Below, one piece after another: positions 8,041 to 17,032 of a stretch of DNA of 64,000 nt. The stretch is from an uncultured Eubacteriales bacterium. GTDB lineage: Bacteria > Bacillota > Clostridia > Christensenellales > Aristaeellaceae. The stretch is from contig ONJM01000009.1 in NCBI GenBank assembly GCA_900318145.1, positions 93,014 to 157,013 on the forward strand, written 5' to 3'. A program made the translations under genes and the position numbers. The stretch's first letter is position 1, and each line of letters begins with the position of its first letter. Under the pieces are notes generated by a model. That model made no database searches and was not told the origin of the DNA. It saw nothing but the letters and a program-made list of their open reading frames with translations.

Positions 8041-9276
8041 ATGATGCTGCTGTACATCGATCCCGGCACGGGAAGCATGCTGTTCACCATCCTCCTGGGA
8101 CTGCTGGGCACGGCGGGCTATCTTCTGCGGAACATATTTGTGAAGCTCCGGTTCCTCTTCAGCGGCGGAGCCGGAAAAAAAAGCGGCGGGGAGCGGATTC
8201 CCTTTGCGGTTTTCTCGGACGACAAACGCTACTGGACCACCTTTGAGCCCATCTGTGACGAGTTTGAAAAACGCGGCCGTCCCCTGGTGTATATGACGGC
8301 TTCCCCGGACGATCCCGCGCTGCGGAAAAGCTATGAGCATGTCAGCTGCCGGTTCATCGGGGAAGGCAACCGCGCCTACGCGAAGCTGAACCGCCTGCAG
8401 GCGGATATCCTGCTGTCCACCACGCCCGGCCTGGACATCTACCAGTGGCGGCGGTCCAAAGGCGTAAAATGGTATGTCCATGTGCTGCACATGGCCACGG
8501 ACCCCACGACCTACCGGATGTTCGGCCTGGACTGCTACGACGCCGTACTCCTCTCCGGCGCCTATCAGGCGGATCAGATCCGGACCCTGGAGAAACTGCG
8601 CGGCCTGCCTGCAAAGGAACTTCTGGTCACCGGCCTTCCCTATCTGGACCGCCTGCAGAAGCGGTATGAGGAAGCGCCTCCGCTGCCGGATCACCCGGTC
8701 ACGCTGCTCCTCGCCTCCTCCTGGGGCGCCAGCAGCCTGCTGAACCGGTACGGGGAGAAAATCCTGAAGGCCGCCCTGGCCACAGGATACCATATCATCG
8801 TCCGTCCCCATCCCCAGTCCTTTACCGCCGAAAAGGAGCTCCTGGCACGCCTTGCTGCCGCGTTTCCGGACAGCGGGCAGCTGGAATGGAACCGGGACGC
8901 GGACAACTTCGACGCGCTCCGGCGCTCCGACATCATGATCTCCGATTTTTCCGGCGTCATGCTGGACTTCTCCCTCGTGTTCGGGAAACCGGTGATCTAT
9001 GCCGATACCTCTTTTGACAAAAGCCCTTACGACGCCTGGTGGCTGGAAGATGAAAAATGGGTGTTCAAAGCGCTGCCGCGCATCGGCAGACAGCTCCTGC
9101 CGGAGCATCTGGACCGCCTGAAGGAGATTGTGGACGAAACCCTGAAAAGTCCGGGAATGCGGCAGTCCCTGGAGGAAGTGCGGAACGAGGCGTGGGCGCA
9201 CCGGGGAGAATCCGCCCGGCTTGTGGCGGACTATCTGCTGGAGAAGGAAAAGGAACTGGACGGCAGCGCGCGGTAA
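8041..9276 (+). CDS. CDP-glycerol glycerophosphotransferase family protein (TagB/TagF-like)
   Basis: 411 residues starting at ATG after GGAGGAGG. An N-terminal hydrophobic helix (about 10-40) is followed by a GT-B type fold. Motifs typical of the TagB/TagF family are visible: RPHPQS in the middle and SDFSGVMLDF near the C-terminus, the latter binding the donor's phosphates and cytidine. Such enzymes add glycerolphosphate from CDP-glycerol to a lipid-linked acceptor or polymer on the cytoplasmic face. It forms a two-gene unit with the YidC-LtaS-like fusion, so the pair may make and export, or decorate, a surface polymer. The exact donor and acceptor cannot be read. Confidence 0.87.
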   Translation: MMLLYIDPGTGSMLFTILLGLLGTAGYLLRNIFVKLRFLFSGGAGKKSGGERIPFAVFSDDKRYWTTFEPICDEFEKRGRPLVYMTASPDDPALRKSYEHVSCRFIGEGNRAYAKLNRLQADILLSTTPGLDIYQWRRSKGVKWYVHVLHMATDPTTYRMFGLDCYDAVLLSGAYQADQIRTLEKLRGLPAKELLVTGLPYLDRLQKRYEEAPPLPDHPVTLLLASSWGASSLLNRYGEKILKAALATGYHIIVRPHPQSFTAEKELLARLAAAFPDSGQLEWNRDADNFDALRRSDIMISDFSGVMLDFSLVFGKPVIYADTSFDKSPYDAWWLEDEKWVFKALPRIGRQLLPEHLDRLKEIVDETLKSPGMRQSLEEVRNEAWAHRGESARLVADYLLEKEKELDGSAR

Positions 9277-9336
9277 ATACAAAAGCGCGGGGCCTTTTTA
9301 CGGGCCGCCGTGCCTGTGCGGGAACATACTCTTTAC

Positions 9337-9358
9337 ACCGGGATTTCCCGGTTTTTTT
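9337..9358 (+). terminator. Intrinsic terminator after the glycerophosphotransferase
   Basis: Stem ACCGGG/CCCGGT with an ATTT loop followed by seven T. It separates the plus-strand unit from the convergent degV gene. Confidence 0.75.
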
Positions 9359-9361
9359 GTT

Positions 9362-10195
9362 TCAGAATCCGATGATCAGCCCGCGGCGTTCCGCGTAAAA
9401 GCTGTCCAGCCCTCGGGTTTTCATCAGCGTTACCCGGATCCCCCGGAAAGCCTGCTCCAGCTGTTCCTTCAGCGCCAGCGCGCATTTTTCGTTCTGGCAG
9501 TGGCTGATCACAATCTCTTTCCCGGCGGTTCCGATTCTCCGGATCTCGTCCACCAGGAAACGGATCATGCTTTTTTCACCCCGGGCTTTGCCGCGGATGG
9601 CGATCTCGCCCTCGTCGCTGCCGATACCGATGCCCCAGAAGCCCAGGTGCCCGGCGATAAACCCGATCAGGCGGCTCACCCGCCCGGCCTTGATCAGGTT
9701 CCGGTAGCTCGCCAGGGCAAAAACGGTGTGTATTCTCTCCGCTTCCCGGTTCAGGGCCGTTTCGATCTCGTCAAAAAGCTGCCCTTCCAGGATCATGTCC
9801 CGGGCTTTGTGAATCAGCATTGCCACTTCCGGTCCGGTCGCCTTGCTGTCGATCACGGCGATCTTTTTGCCGGGCTCTTCTTCCTGCAGCATCTGTTTTG
9901 CCGCGCACGCGCTGTTATAGCTTCCGGACAGCGCGCTGGAAATGGTAAAGGCGATCGCGGGGCCTTCGGCTGAAAGCTTCTCGCGCCAGTCTTCGGGAGA
10001 AGGGCAGGCTGTCTGTGCCAGTTCAGCCTGGCTCTCGTTGTCTGTCAGCATTTCTTCAACAGGCATATCGTCGTTATCGGTATATTCCCTGCTGCCGATC
10101 CGGATCGTGAAGGGAATCGTGGTGAAATCGAATACGCCTTCCCCTCCCTCCAGCGAATGCAGGTCGCAGCTGGAATCGGACACAATGTGCCACAT
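9362..10195 (-). CDS. DegV family fatty-acid-binding protein
   Basis: 277 residues, the usual length. The N-terminus HIVSDSSCDL, the TACPSPEDW segment, the TISSALSGSYNSA motif that contacts the fatty acid carboxylate, and IDSKATGPE followed by the late GRVSRL and glycine-rich block are all characteristic of DegV (FakB-like). Known members bind a fatty acid and present it to the kinase FakA for incorporation into phospholipid. It is the last gene of the galE-ppaC-degV group, 64 bases after ppaC, with AGGAGATGAGGAG upstream of the ATG. No fakA gene is visible in the window. Confidence 0.92.
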   Translation of the reverse strand: MWHIVSDSSCDLHSLEGGEGVFDFTTIPFTIRIGSREYTDNDDMPVEEMLTDNESQAELAQTACPSPEDWREKLSAEGPAIAFTISSALSGSYNSACAAKQMLQEEEPGKKIAVIDSKATGPEVAMLIHKARDMILEGQLFDEIETALNREAERIHTVFALASYRNLIKAGRVSRLIGFIAGHLGFWGIGIGSDEGEIAIRGKARGEKSMIRFLVDEIRRIGTAGKEIVISHCQNEKCALALKEQLEQAFRGIRVTLMKTRGLDSFYAERRGLIIGF

Positions 10196-10259
10196 TGCTC
10201 CTCATCTCCTTTTCTGTTCTGCGGCGGTTTCCCCCGGAAGCCGCCTCCCGGAAGGTCCG

Positions 10260-11873
10260 TCAGCCCCAGAGCGCCGTCAGGGCGGGAACCAGTTGCTTCT
10301 TTCTGGACACAAGGCCGGGAATAAACACATCGTTCTCCCGGATTTCCCGGAGATCGAAGGCGTGCTGGATGACTTCCCCGTCGCCCAGGAACAGCAGGTC
10401 TGTTCCCTCCCGCAGCACGTCCGTAATCATCAGCAGTACCATGTCCGCTTTCCGGTCCTTCCGGATTTTCTCCATCTCCGCCAGCAGCTCCTGCTTCCTG
10501 TTCATCAGGGAAGCGGAATCCATCGTGGTAATCTGGCTGATGATAATATAATGGTCGCTCAGGTTGAATTCCTTCAGATCCGTTCCCAGCAGCACGTCCG
10601 CCGTCTTGTCCGATGAGCTGGCGGAGAATACCTCCTGCCCGAGCTTTTCCAGGTCCAGCCCGGCGATCTTTGCCAGCCGCTCCGCCATCCGCCGGTCTCT
10701 CGGCGTGGTGGTGGGGGATTTGAACATAACCGTATCGCTGATGATGGCGGCCGCCATGAGGCCGGCCAGTTTTTCCCCGGGCATCAGCCCGTTCTCCTGG
10801 AACATGGTGGCAATGATCGTGTTCGTGGAGCCCACCGGTTCATTCCGGACATATACGGGATATCCGGTCTGTACGTCCGCCAGCCGGTGATGGTCGATCA
10901 CCGCGGCAAGCTCCGCCTGGTCCAGTCCGGCTACAGACTGCCCGGTTTCGTTATGGTCCACCAGTACGATCCGTTTCCGACGCGGCTGCAGCAGGTGGTA
11001 CCGGCTCAGCGTGCCGACCACTTTCTCCTGCCGGTCCAGAATCGGATAGCTCCGGTGCCGGCTCGTCAGCACCGCTTCCTTCACATCGTCCAGATAATCG
11101 TCCAGATGAAAAACCTTTACTTCCTCCGTTTTCGCGATCCTGCCCACCGGCGTGGCCAGATACAGCCACCGCGCCGCGCGCCATGCGTCCAGCGGTGTGG
11201 AAATCACACAGGTTTCCGACGCGATGCCCCGGTATTGTTCCGCCAGGCTGCTCTGGCAGAGAATTACGCACCCCGCGCCCTGCTTCAGCGCCGTATCCAC
11301 AACATCCGGCTGGCTGCCGCACAGCACGATGCTTTCCCGGCCGATATTACGCAGATTGTCCCCGCCGCCCGGCAGCGCGATGGTCACCTCGCCGGATATG
11401 CTTTCGAAATAGTCTTCCTCCCGGTTCAGGATATGCCCTTCCAGCGCGCTCAGCACGTTCAGGATCGGCGCGTCATGCACCACCGGCGTCTGGATCGTCT
11501 GCATATCGTTCTGGGCGATCGCGCTCCCGGTGATGACCCCGTACAGCGTCTCATCCTCCCGGATGATGGGAAACATGCTCAGGTTCGGATATTCCAGCAT
11601 CAGGTTCCAGGCGTAGCTTACCGGAACGCCGGCGGCAAGGCGCGGCGGCGTATCGTATTCCACGTCCCGCACCTGGGTGCGCACGGAGGTAATCCTGGCC
11701 GGCGGCTCAAACCCGAACCGGTTCAGCAGAAACGTCGACTCGTCGTTCAGGTGTCCCAGCCGTACCGGCACATAGTCGCTCTCCCCGAGCATGTTGTACA
11801 GCGCGGCGTAGGAAATCGCCGCGACAATGGAGTCCGTGTCCGGGTTCCTGTGACCGCATACATACGTTGTCAT
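10260..11873 (-). CDS. ppaC: Manganese-dependent family II inorganic pyrophosphatase with CBS-DRTGG-CBS insert
   Basis: 537 residues, longer than the roughly 310-residue simple form because a regulatory insert splits the DHH domain. The DHH motif region is visible at the start (GHRNPDTDSI), followed by two CBS domains (about 70-130 and 245-300) around a DRTGG domain, then the metal motif VDHNE and IDHHR, and the DHHA2 domain with SDTVMFKSPT. The enzyme hydrolyses pyrophosphate in the cytoplasm; CBS forms are controlled by adenine nucleotides. It lies 24 bases downstream of galE on the same strand. Confidence 0.93.
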   Translation of the reverse strand: MTTYVCGHRNPDTDSIVAAISYAALYNMLGESDYVPVRLGHLNDESTFLLNRFGFEPPARITSVRTQVRDVEYDTPPRLAAGVPVSYAWNLMLEYPNLSMFPIIREDETLYGVITGSAIAQNDMQTIQTPVVHDAPILNVLSALEGHILNREEDYFESISGEVTIALPGGGDNLRNIGRESIVLCGSQPDVVDTALKQGAGCVILCQSSLAEQYRGIASETCVISTPLDAWRAARWLYLATPVGRIAKTEEVKVFHLDDYLDDVKEAVLTSRHRSYPILDRQEKVVGTLSRYHLLQPRRKRIVLVDHNETGQSVAGLDQAELAAVIDHHRLADVQTGYPVYVRNEPVGSTNTIIATMFQENGLMPGEKLAGLMAAAIISDTVMFKSPTTTPRDRRMAERLAKIAGLDLEKLGQEVFSASSSDKTADVLLGTDLKEFNLSDHYIIISQITTMDSASLMNRKQELLAEMEKIRKDRKADMVLLMITDVLREGTDLLFLGDGEVIQHAFDLREIRENDVFIPGLVSRKKQLVPALTALWG

Positions 11874-11897
11874 GGTTTGCCGCGTCCTTTCCCGCTG

Positions 11898-12929
11898 TCA
11901 GTCGTTCCCGTCTCCTGTCCGGTATCCGTCCGGGTTCATGCTCTGCCACCGCCAGGAATCAGCGCACATGTCTTCAATGCCGTACTGCGCTTCCCACCCG
12001 AGCTCCTCCCGGGCTTTTCCCGGATCGCAGTAGCATTCGGCGATATCCCCGGGCCGGCGGGGTTTCACGGCGCAGGGAATCGCGTGCCCGCAGGCGCGTT
12101 CAAAAGCGCGCACCACCTCCAGCACGCTGTACCCGTGGCCGGTGCCCAGGTTGTAAACCCGCACCGCGTTCTCTTCCTTGAATTTGCGGAGCGCCGCCAC
12201 ATGGCCCTTCGCCAGGTCCACAACATGAATATAGTCCCGCACGCCGGTTCCGTCCGGCGTATCGTAATCATCCCCGAACACTCCGAGCTCCGGCAGCTTT
12301 CCGATCGCCACCTGCGCCACATAGGGAACCAGGTTGTTGGGGATACCCTTCGGATCTTCCCCGATTTTTCCGCTCCGGTGCGCGCCGATAGGGTTAAAGT
12401 ACCGCAGCAGGATCACGCTCCATTCCGGATCGGAGGTATGGATATCGGTCAGGATCTGTTCCAGCATCCACTTCGTCCATCCGTACGGGTTGGTGCACAC
12501 ACCCTTGGGGCATTCCTCGGTGATCGGCACAAAAGCCGGGTCCCCGTATACCGTGGCGGAAGAGCTGAAAATAATTTTCTTCACGCCGTGCTTCCGCATC
12601 AGGTCCGTCAGCGTCAGCGTGCCGTACAGATTGTTCGTGTAATATTCGATGGGCTTCGCCACCGATTCGCCCACCGCCTTGTAGCCCGCGAAATGAATCA
12701 CCGCGTCAAAGCTGTGCTCGGCGAAAACCCGTTCCATAGCCGCCCGGTCGCACAGATCCGCCTGGTAAAACACCGGCGTCTTCCCGGTAATCTCCGCAAC
12801 CCGGTCCACCGCTTTCCGGCTGGCATTGTACAGGTTGTCCACAATGACAACCTCGTGCCCCGCTTCCAGCAGCTCCACGCAGGTATGGCTCCCGATGTAT
12901 CCTGCTCCCCCGGTAACCAGTATTTTCAT
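11898..12929 (-). CDS. galE: UDP-glucose 4-epimerase
   Basis: 343 residues, typical length. The Rossmann motif [10 protein letters not shown] at the N-terminus, the catalytic [10 protein letters not shown] serine and the YxxxK site (Y in NPYGWTK) and the [11 protein letters not shown] substrate-binding segment identify GalE. It interconverts UDP-glucose and UDP-galactose for surface glycans or galactose use. It is the first gene of a minus-strand group with ppaC and degV and has an AACAGGAGG ribosome site. The overlapping ends of the group suggest co-transcription from the promoter at 12963-12991. Confidence 0.95.
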   Translation of the reverse strand: MKILVTGGAGYIGSHTCVELLEAGHEVVIVDNLYNASRKAVDRVAEITGKTPVFYQADLCDRAAMERVFAEHSFDAVIHFAGYKAVGESVAKPIEYYTNNLYGTLTLTDLMRKHGVKKIIFSSSATVYGDPAFVPITEECPKGVCTNPYGWTKWMLEQILTDIHTSDPEWSVILLRYFNPIGAHRSGKIGEDPKGIPNNLVPYVAQVAIGKLPELGVFGDDYDTPDGTGVRDYIHVVDLAKGHVAALRKFKEENAVRVYNLGTGHGYSVLEVVRAFERACGHAIPCAVKPRRPGDIAECYCDPGKAREELGWEAQYGIEDMCADSWRWQSMNPDGYRTGDGND

Positions 12930-12962
12930 TGTCAGCCTCCTGTTACTTCGGTTTCTTCTCTG

Positions 12963-12991
12963 ATTTTACCATGAATTTCCTGAAAGAACAA
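12963..12991 (-). promoter_or_regulatory. Promoter for galE-ppaC-degV
   Basis: Reading the minus strand: TTGTTC (12986-12991), 17-base spacer, TAAAAT (12963-12968), then the GGAGG site of galE. Confidence 0.5.
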
Positions 12992-13027
12992 CCGTTTCCC
13001 GGCCTCCGGGCGCAATGCCGGTCCGCC

Positions 13028-13057
13028 TTGAACGCGCGGCGGTTTTTGTGATAGAAT
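13028..13057 (+). promoter_or_regulatory. Promoter for the first Lgt-like gene
   Basis: TTGAAC at 13028-13033, 18-base spacer, TAGAAT at 13052-13057. It lies divergent to the galE promoter. Confidence 0.55.
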
Positions 13058-13115
13058 AGCCGGTGCTGCGGCCCGGCCGCGGCGAAAAACGCCCGCGCAC
13101 ACGGAGGTGTTCGGA

Positions 13116-14084
13116 ATGGATATCAGTACGCCGTATAATCTCACTGCCTACCTGATCGCAATGGGAGCGAGCGCGTTGTGCGCCTGCGCCCTGCTCTTTT
13201 TCAGCTTCCGGAAGGAGCCTGCCGTCCGCGCGGACCAGGCTCTTTCCATGAGCGCCTGCGTTCTGCTGCTGGGCTGCCTGCTCGGGATTCTGGGCGCCAA
13301 GCTGTTTTATTTCATATTCAATCTTTCCTATCTGCTGCAGCAGGATGCCGGCGCGTTCTGGACTTCCCTGCGCGCGGAGGAGCTGTCCTACTACGGCGGC
13401 GTCGCCGGTGTAACCCTCGCGGCCGCGCTGACCGGAAAGCTCTTCGGCCTTCGTCCTGTGCGGGCGCTGAACGCCTTCGCCCCTGCCGGGGCGCTGATGG
13501 CCGCCGCCGCGCGCTTTGCGGAATACTTCCTCTACCCGGTCGGAACCGGCGCCTATCTTGACGCCGCGCTGCCTTTCCCGCTGGCGGTCGGCGTCTGGTA
13601 CAGCGAGGATTATACGGAATATGTTCTGGCCGTCTTCATGTTCGAGGGCCTGGTTTCCCTGGCCGCCTTCGCGCTTTCCCTGGCGCACCGCGGCGAGCCG
13701 CGCCGTTTTCTCCGCACGCTGTTCTACCTCTGTATGCCGCAGGTCCTGCTGGAAAGCCTTCGCAATGATTCCATCAGCCTGCTGTTCATCAAACTGGAGC
13801 AGCTGACCTGCTTCCTGTTTGTGGAAGGCGTGCTGGTGTGGTACGGCTGGGCCTGCAGAAAAAAAGGCTTCTCCGCGTGGATTCCGGCCGTTGCCGGCCT
13901 CGTGGTCTGCGGGCTGACGGTTCTTGAGGAGTTTATGCTCGACGGCAAGGTGCGCGTCGGCGGCACGTTTGTTCCCGAAATCATTACCTATTCCATGATG
14001 GCCGCCGGCCTGGCGGTGCTCGCCGTCATGGAGCACCGGGGGAACCGCCTGCTTTACCTGGAAAAATCCGCGCTGGCGAAATAA
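13116..14084 (+). CDS. Lgt-like integral membrane protein, paralogue 1
   Basis: 322 residues, about seven to eight membrane helices. ATG at 13116 follows GGAGG with 8-base spacing. The order of motifs follows prolipoprotein diacylglyceryl transferase (Lgt): YYGGVAG at 92-98 where Lgt has YGGLIGG, and an arginine (R133 in ARFAEYF) where Lgt has the invariant arginine of GRxGNF. The asparagine and phenylalanine of that motif differ and the protein is longer than usual Lgt, so lipoprotein lipidation is doubtful. It lies convergent to, and overlaps by 31 bases, a NAGPA-domain gene; the same two families are paired twice more (32054-33962 and 42698-44797). A role in transferring a glycerol- or lipid-phosphate group at the membrane is an inference. 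Confidence 0.72.
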   Translation: MDISTPYNLTAYLIAMGASALCACALLFFSFRKEPAVRADQALSMSACVLLLGCLLGILGAKLFYFIFNLSYLLQQDAGAFWTSLRAEELSYYGGVAGVTLAAALTGKLFGLRPVRALNAFAPAGALMAAAARFAEYFLYPVGTGAYLDAALPFPLAVGVWYSEDYTEYVLAVFMFEGLVSLAAFALSLAHRGEPRRFLRTLFYLCMPQVLLESLRNDSISLLFIKLEQLTCFLFVEGVLVWYGWACRKKGFSAWIPAVAGLVVCGLTVLEEFMLDGKVRVGGTFVPEIITYSMMAAGLAVLAVMEHRGNRLLYLEKSALAK

Positions 14085-14989
14085 ATTATATCCCCGATAT
14101 CCCTCGCGTTGTTTTTCGTATCCTCCAGGTTTACCTGGCTCTTCAGATAAATCATCTGCGCGGAGTTTCCTCCGTCCAGCACATACAGCGTCCTGCACGA
14201 CGGCACGAGGCTGAGCGCGAAATCCCTGAACTGCGCCAGGTCCATGCCGTCCCAGCATGTCAGCACAAAATAGCTCAGCCGGTCGATCTGGCCGATGCAC
14301 ATCCGTGCCGTATGCTCGTCCGGGTTAGCGCCCCAGGGTGAATGCGCGGGATCTGTGACATATTCGTCCGCGACGGGTTCCCCGTTCAGCACCAGCGCCG
14401 GTCCGAACTGGAAGGCGTTGATCACTTTCCTGCCGTCAATCTCTTCCTTGCTGATTCCGGCAAGCTCCGGCCCGCCCGGAATCACATGGAAATCCCCTTC
14501 CTCGTCAATCATCAGCATGTCGAGTTTTTCAGCCAGCGTGTCCCGGTATATTTTCCCCTGGCGCAGGCAGAACTTGCTGCTTTCGGTCTGCACGTGGAAA
14601 TTGCTGAAATCCCCGTTGACGGCGAGCACCGCGTTCACCCGTTTGGCCATGTTCTTGGCCGGGCACCACCGGGCGCGGTTGAAATCGGTTGGATCTGCCG
14701 CCGCCGTCCGCAGCTGCGAAGCGTGCTGAATCTGCACCAGGGCATAGAAGTAGAATACCTTTCCCTGGTTCGGCACATCCGTCTTTCCCTTGAAAAACTG
14801 AACGCTGATCGTGGGATCCTCGTATGATTCGGGATTTGATTTGTATGTCTGCTTATAAGGCGCGCCGCCGGAAAGGTCGATCGGAAGTACAGCAATTTCA
14901 CTTTCCGCAAACCCCGCGGCCGCTGCCGCCGCCAGCAGCATGGTGATCAGCGCCAGCAGGCTGATCCGGATCATCGTCTTTTTTTTCAT
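14054..14989 (-). CDS. Secreted NAGPA-domain phosphodiester glycosidase, paralogue 1
   Basis: 311 residues from the ATG at 14989 (AGGAGGGAAC just upstream). Signal peptide of about 25 residues. The rest is one NAGPA (PF09992, formerly DUF2233) domain with the motifs LAVNGDF, GPALVLNG and LDGGNSAQM, which form the active site in this family. The human member removes GlcNAc from a phosphodiester on lysosomal enzymes; bacterial members are extracellular and poorly characterised. It follows the PIG-L gene (15036-16778) by 46 bases on the same strand, and its 3' end overlaps the convergent Lgt-like gene. Confidence 0.86.
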   Translation of the reverse strand: MKKKTMIRISLLALITMLLAAAAAAGFAESEIAVLPIDLSGGAPYKQTYKSNPESYEDPTISVQFFKGKTDVPNQGKVFYFYALVQIQHASQLRTAAADPTDFNRARWCPAKNMAKRVNAVLAVNGDFSNFHVQTESSKFCLRQGKIYRDTLAEKLDMLMIDEEGDFHVIPGGPELAGISKEEIDGRKVINAFQFGPALVLNGEPVADEYVTDPAHSPWGANPDEHTARMCIGQIDRLSYFVLTCWDGMDLAQFRDFALSLVPSCRTLYVLDGGNSAQMIYLKSQVNLEDTKNNARDIGDIIYFASADFSR

Positions 14990-15035
14990 GGTTCCCTCCT
15001 GCAATCTGTATATTCACGCGAATCGCACCGGATTC

Positions 15036-16778
15036 TCAGGGGATGTTTTCAAACAGGTCATCTTTTTTCACGTCTTCCCCGACCCTGGAAAAAAAGAGGC
15101 CGAAGAGGCGGTTGTCATACAGGACGCCGTGTTTGTCCATCTGGAAGGCCTCCTGCTGGGACCGGTGCTTGCTGTATGCTTCCTTTGCCAGGAAAATCGG
15201 CGTCAGCGTCTTCTCCGTCCCGTCCTCCGGGGGCCGGGTCCAGTCCATTTCAATCTGTCCCTGTTCATACAGGTGGATATATACCTTCTTTACTTCCCAG
15301 GGGTCCAGGCCGGAATCCGGATCGCAGGACGCGTCCCCCGCCAGGACGGCGGCCTCGGAAATCAGCTCCGCTGTCAGAATATGCTGTACGTGGCCGTACT
15401 CGCCGTTAAAATCGTGTGTCACCACCACTTCCGGGCGGTATTTCCGGATCACCCGCACCATTTCCAGCAGCGGATCCCGCTTCACATCCTGCGATACGTT
15501 CCTCCACATGCTTTTGGCTACGTTTATGCTGCCTACCAGGCCGTCCCGCCAGCCCATGAACACCGGATGGTATTTCATGCCTGCCGTCCACAGGCCGTCC
15601 AGCGCCTCCGCGTAGCGGTCCCGGCCGCAGTCGGCCATATAGACCACGCCGACCGTCTTTCCGGCCGCGCAGTAGAACGGAATCATTCCGCCGAAAAAGA
15701 GCAGCTCGTCGTCCTGATGGGCGGAGAACAGCAGCAGGTCCACCTTGTCCGGAAGGGGTTCCCACCGCTGCACCGCGAACGCCGCGTATTCCTCCGGGTA
15801 AATCCTTACGGTACCCAGGGCACACCGGCGTCCTGCCGGCGTGACCGTAATCCCGCCGACCTTGTCGTCCAGGGCAACGCTGTCCGCGTAAAAACCGGTT
15901 TCATAACGTGTTTCCGAGAGCTTTTCGCCGTTTCTTCCGGTCAGGATAACCGTGAAGTGCTCCGGCGGTTTTTTCCATTCCAGCGTCAGCAGCGCGGCGT
16001 TCACATCCGCGGGTATCTCAATTTTCAGGGAAGGATTCTCCTCCCTGGGAGACCAGGCTGATTCCACATTGCTGTCCAGCAGCGACTTGTAGGGAATTTT
16101 GCACAGGTCCGTAATGTGGCGCGGATCCTTTTCCCTGCCCGGCGCCGTAAAAAACAGCCTGCCGAGCACATACTGCTTCCCGCCGGCGCTTCCCTGGATT
16201 ACCAGCGTTTTCCGGCCGCCCGCAAGCCTGCCTGCGTTGACGCTCTGATCCATCACCGACGCGCTGACGGTGTCCGACGGCTCCTTCAGCTGCAGAACCA
16301 GCGCTTTTTCCAGCGCAAGCGCGCGCTCATCCCATATATACAGGAAAAGCGTATCCACCGCTTCCGGCGCCCAGAGGTCGCCGGAAAATGTCAGATATCC
16401 GAAAAGCGTCTGCGCCTGGATCGGGTTCTCCACCCGCAGTGTATCCGAGATGGATTCCGCCGTTTGCTCCGCCGCTTCCCCTGTCAGATCCAGCAGGTCT
16501 TTATGAATATAGCCGGTTTTCCCGTTGGCTTCCGCGAAATAATGGATTCCCTCCCTGCCGAGCACAGACACGGCCGTCCCCTTTTTCAGGCGGATCCGCT
16601 CCCCGGATTCGAAGCTCCCGACGGAAAAGGTCGCGGCGTTATTGACCGTCCCCAGCATCCTGAAGGACTGCGGACAGGAGCTTGTGAAGCCGGACGCGCC
16701 AGCGGCGGCGCACAGTGCGGAAAACAGCAGGCAGATCCCTGCGAGAATAACGGTAACCAGTTGCCTCGGACGCTTCAT
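15036..16778 (-). CDS. Secreted SH3-discoidin-PIG-L deacetylase, paralogue 2
   Basis: 580 residues from the ATG at 16778, which follows GGAGGAGATT. Same architecture as the gene at 1505: signal peptide, SH3 domain with an EANGKTGYIH strand, intermediate beta domains, then a PIG-L domain with intact AHQDDE and HDFNGEYGHVQH metal motifs. The C-terminal tail ending in DDLFENIP is also shared with the 1505 protein. It is predicted to remove N-acetyl groups from a surface glycan using zinc. It is the first gene of a two-gene unit with a NAGPA glycosidase, linking deacetylation with phosphodiester cleavage. Confidence 0.88.
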   Translation of the reverse strand: MKRPRQLVTVILAGICLLFSALCAAAGASGFTSSCPQSFRMLGTVNNAATFSVGSFESGERIRLKKGTAVSVLGREGIHYFAEANGKTGYIHKDLLDLTGEAAEQTAESISDTLRVENPIQAQTLFGYLTFSGDLWAPEAVDTLFLYIWDERALALEKALVLQLKEPSDTVSASVMDQSVNAGRLAGGRKTLVIQGSAGGKQYVLGRLFFTAPGREKDPRHITDLCKIPYKSLLDSNVESAWSPREENPSLKIEIPADVNAALLTLEWKKPPEHFTVILTGRNGEKLSETRYETGFYADSVALDDKVGGITVTPAGRRCALGTVRIYPEEYAAFAVQRWEPLPDKVDLLLFSAHQDDELLFFGGMIPFYCAAGKTVGVVYMADCGRDRYAEALDGLWTAGMKYHPVFMGWRDGLVGSINVAKSMWRNVSQDVKRDPLLEMVRVIRKYRPEVVVTHDFNGEYGHVQHILTAELISEAAVLAGDASCDPDSGLDPWEVKKVYIHLYEQGQIEMDWTRPPEDGTEKTLTPIFLAKEAYSKHRSQQEAFQMDKHGVLYDNRLFGLFFSRVGEDVKKDDLFENIP

Positions 16779-16811
16779 AATCTCCTCCGGCTTGCATTTC
16801 ACTGATTTTAT

Positions 16812-16841
16812 ATTATAGCATTAAACCCGATCCGCGGGCAA
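16812..16841 (-). promoter_or_regulatory. Extended -10 promoter for the PIG-L/NAGPA unit
   Basis: Reading the minus strand: TTGCCC (16836-16841), 18-base spacer, extended -10 TGCTATAAT ending at 16812. Confidence 0.6.
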
Positions 16842-17032
16842 CCGCGGCGCTTCTCCTGCCGGTTCTTTTTTGCTGTTTTTTCCCCTGCCGCCCGGCAGGT
16901 TTTTCTCCGGGAGGAGGAACAAAACCCTGTTGAAGAATCGTCAGATTTATGTAATACTTGTTTTCGTCAGAGGGGCCGGCGCGGTTGTATGAAAACGCGC
17001 GCCCCTGCAGGAAAGAAAGGAATGTATGCCAT

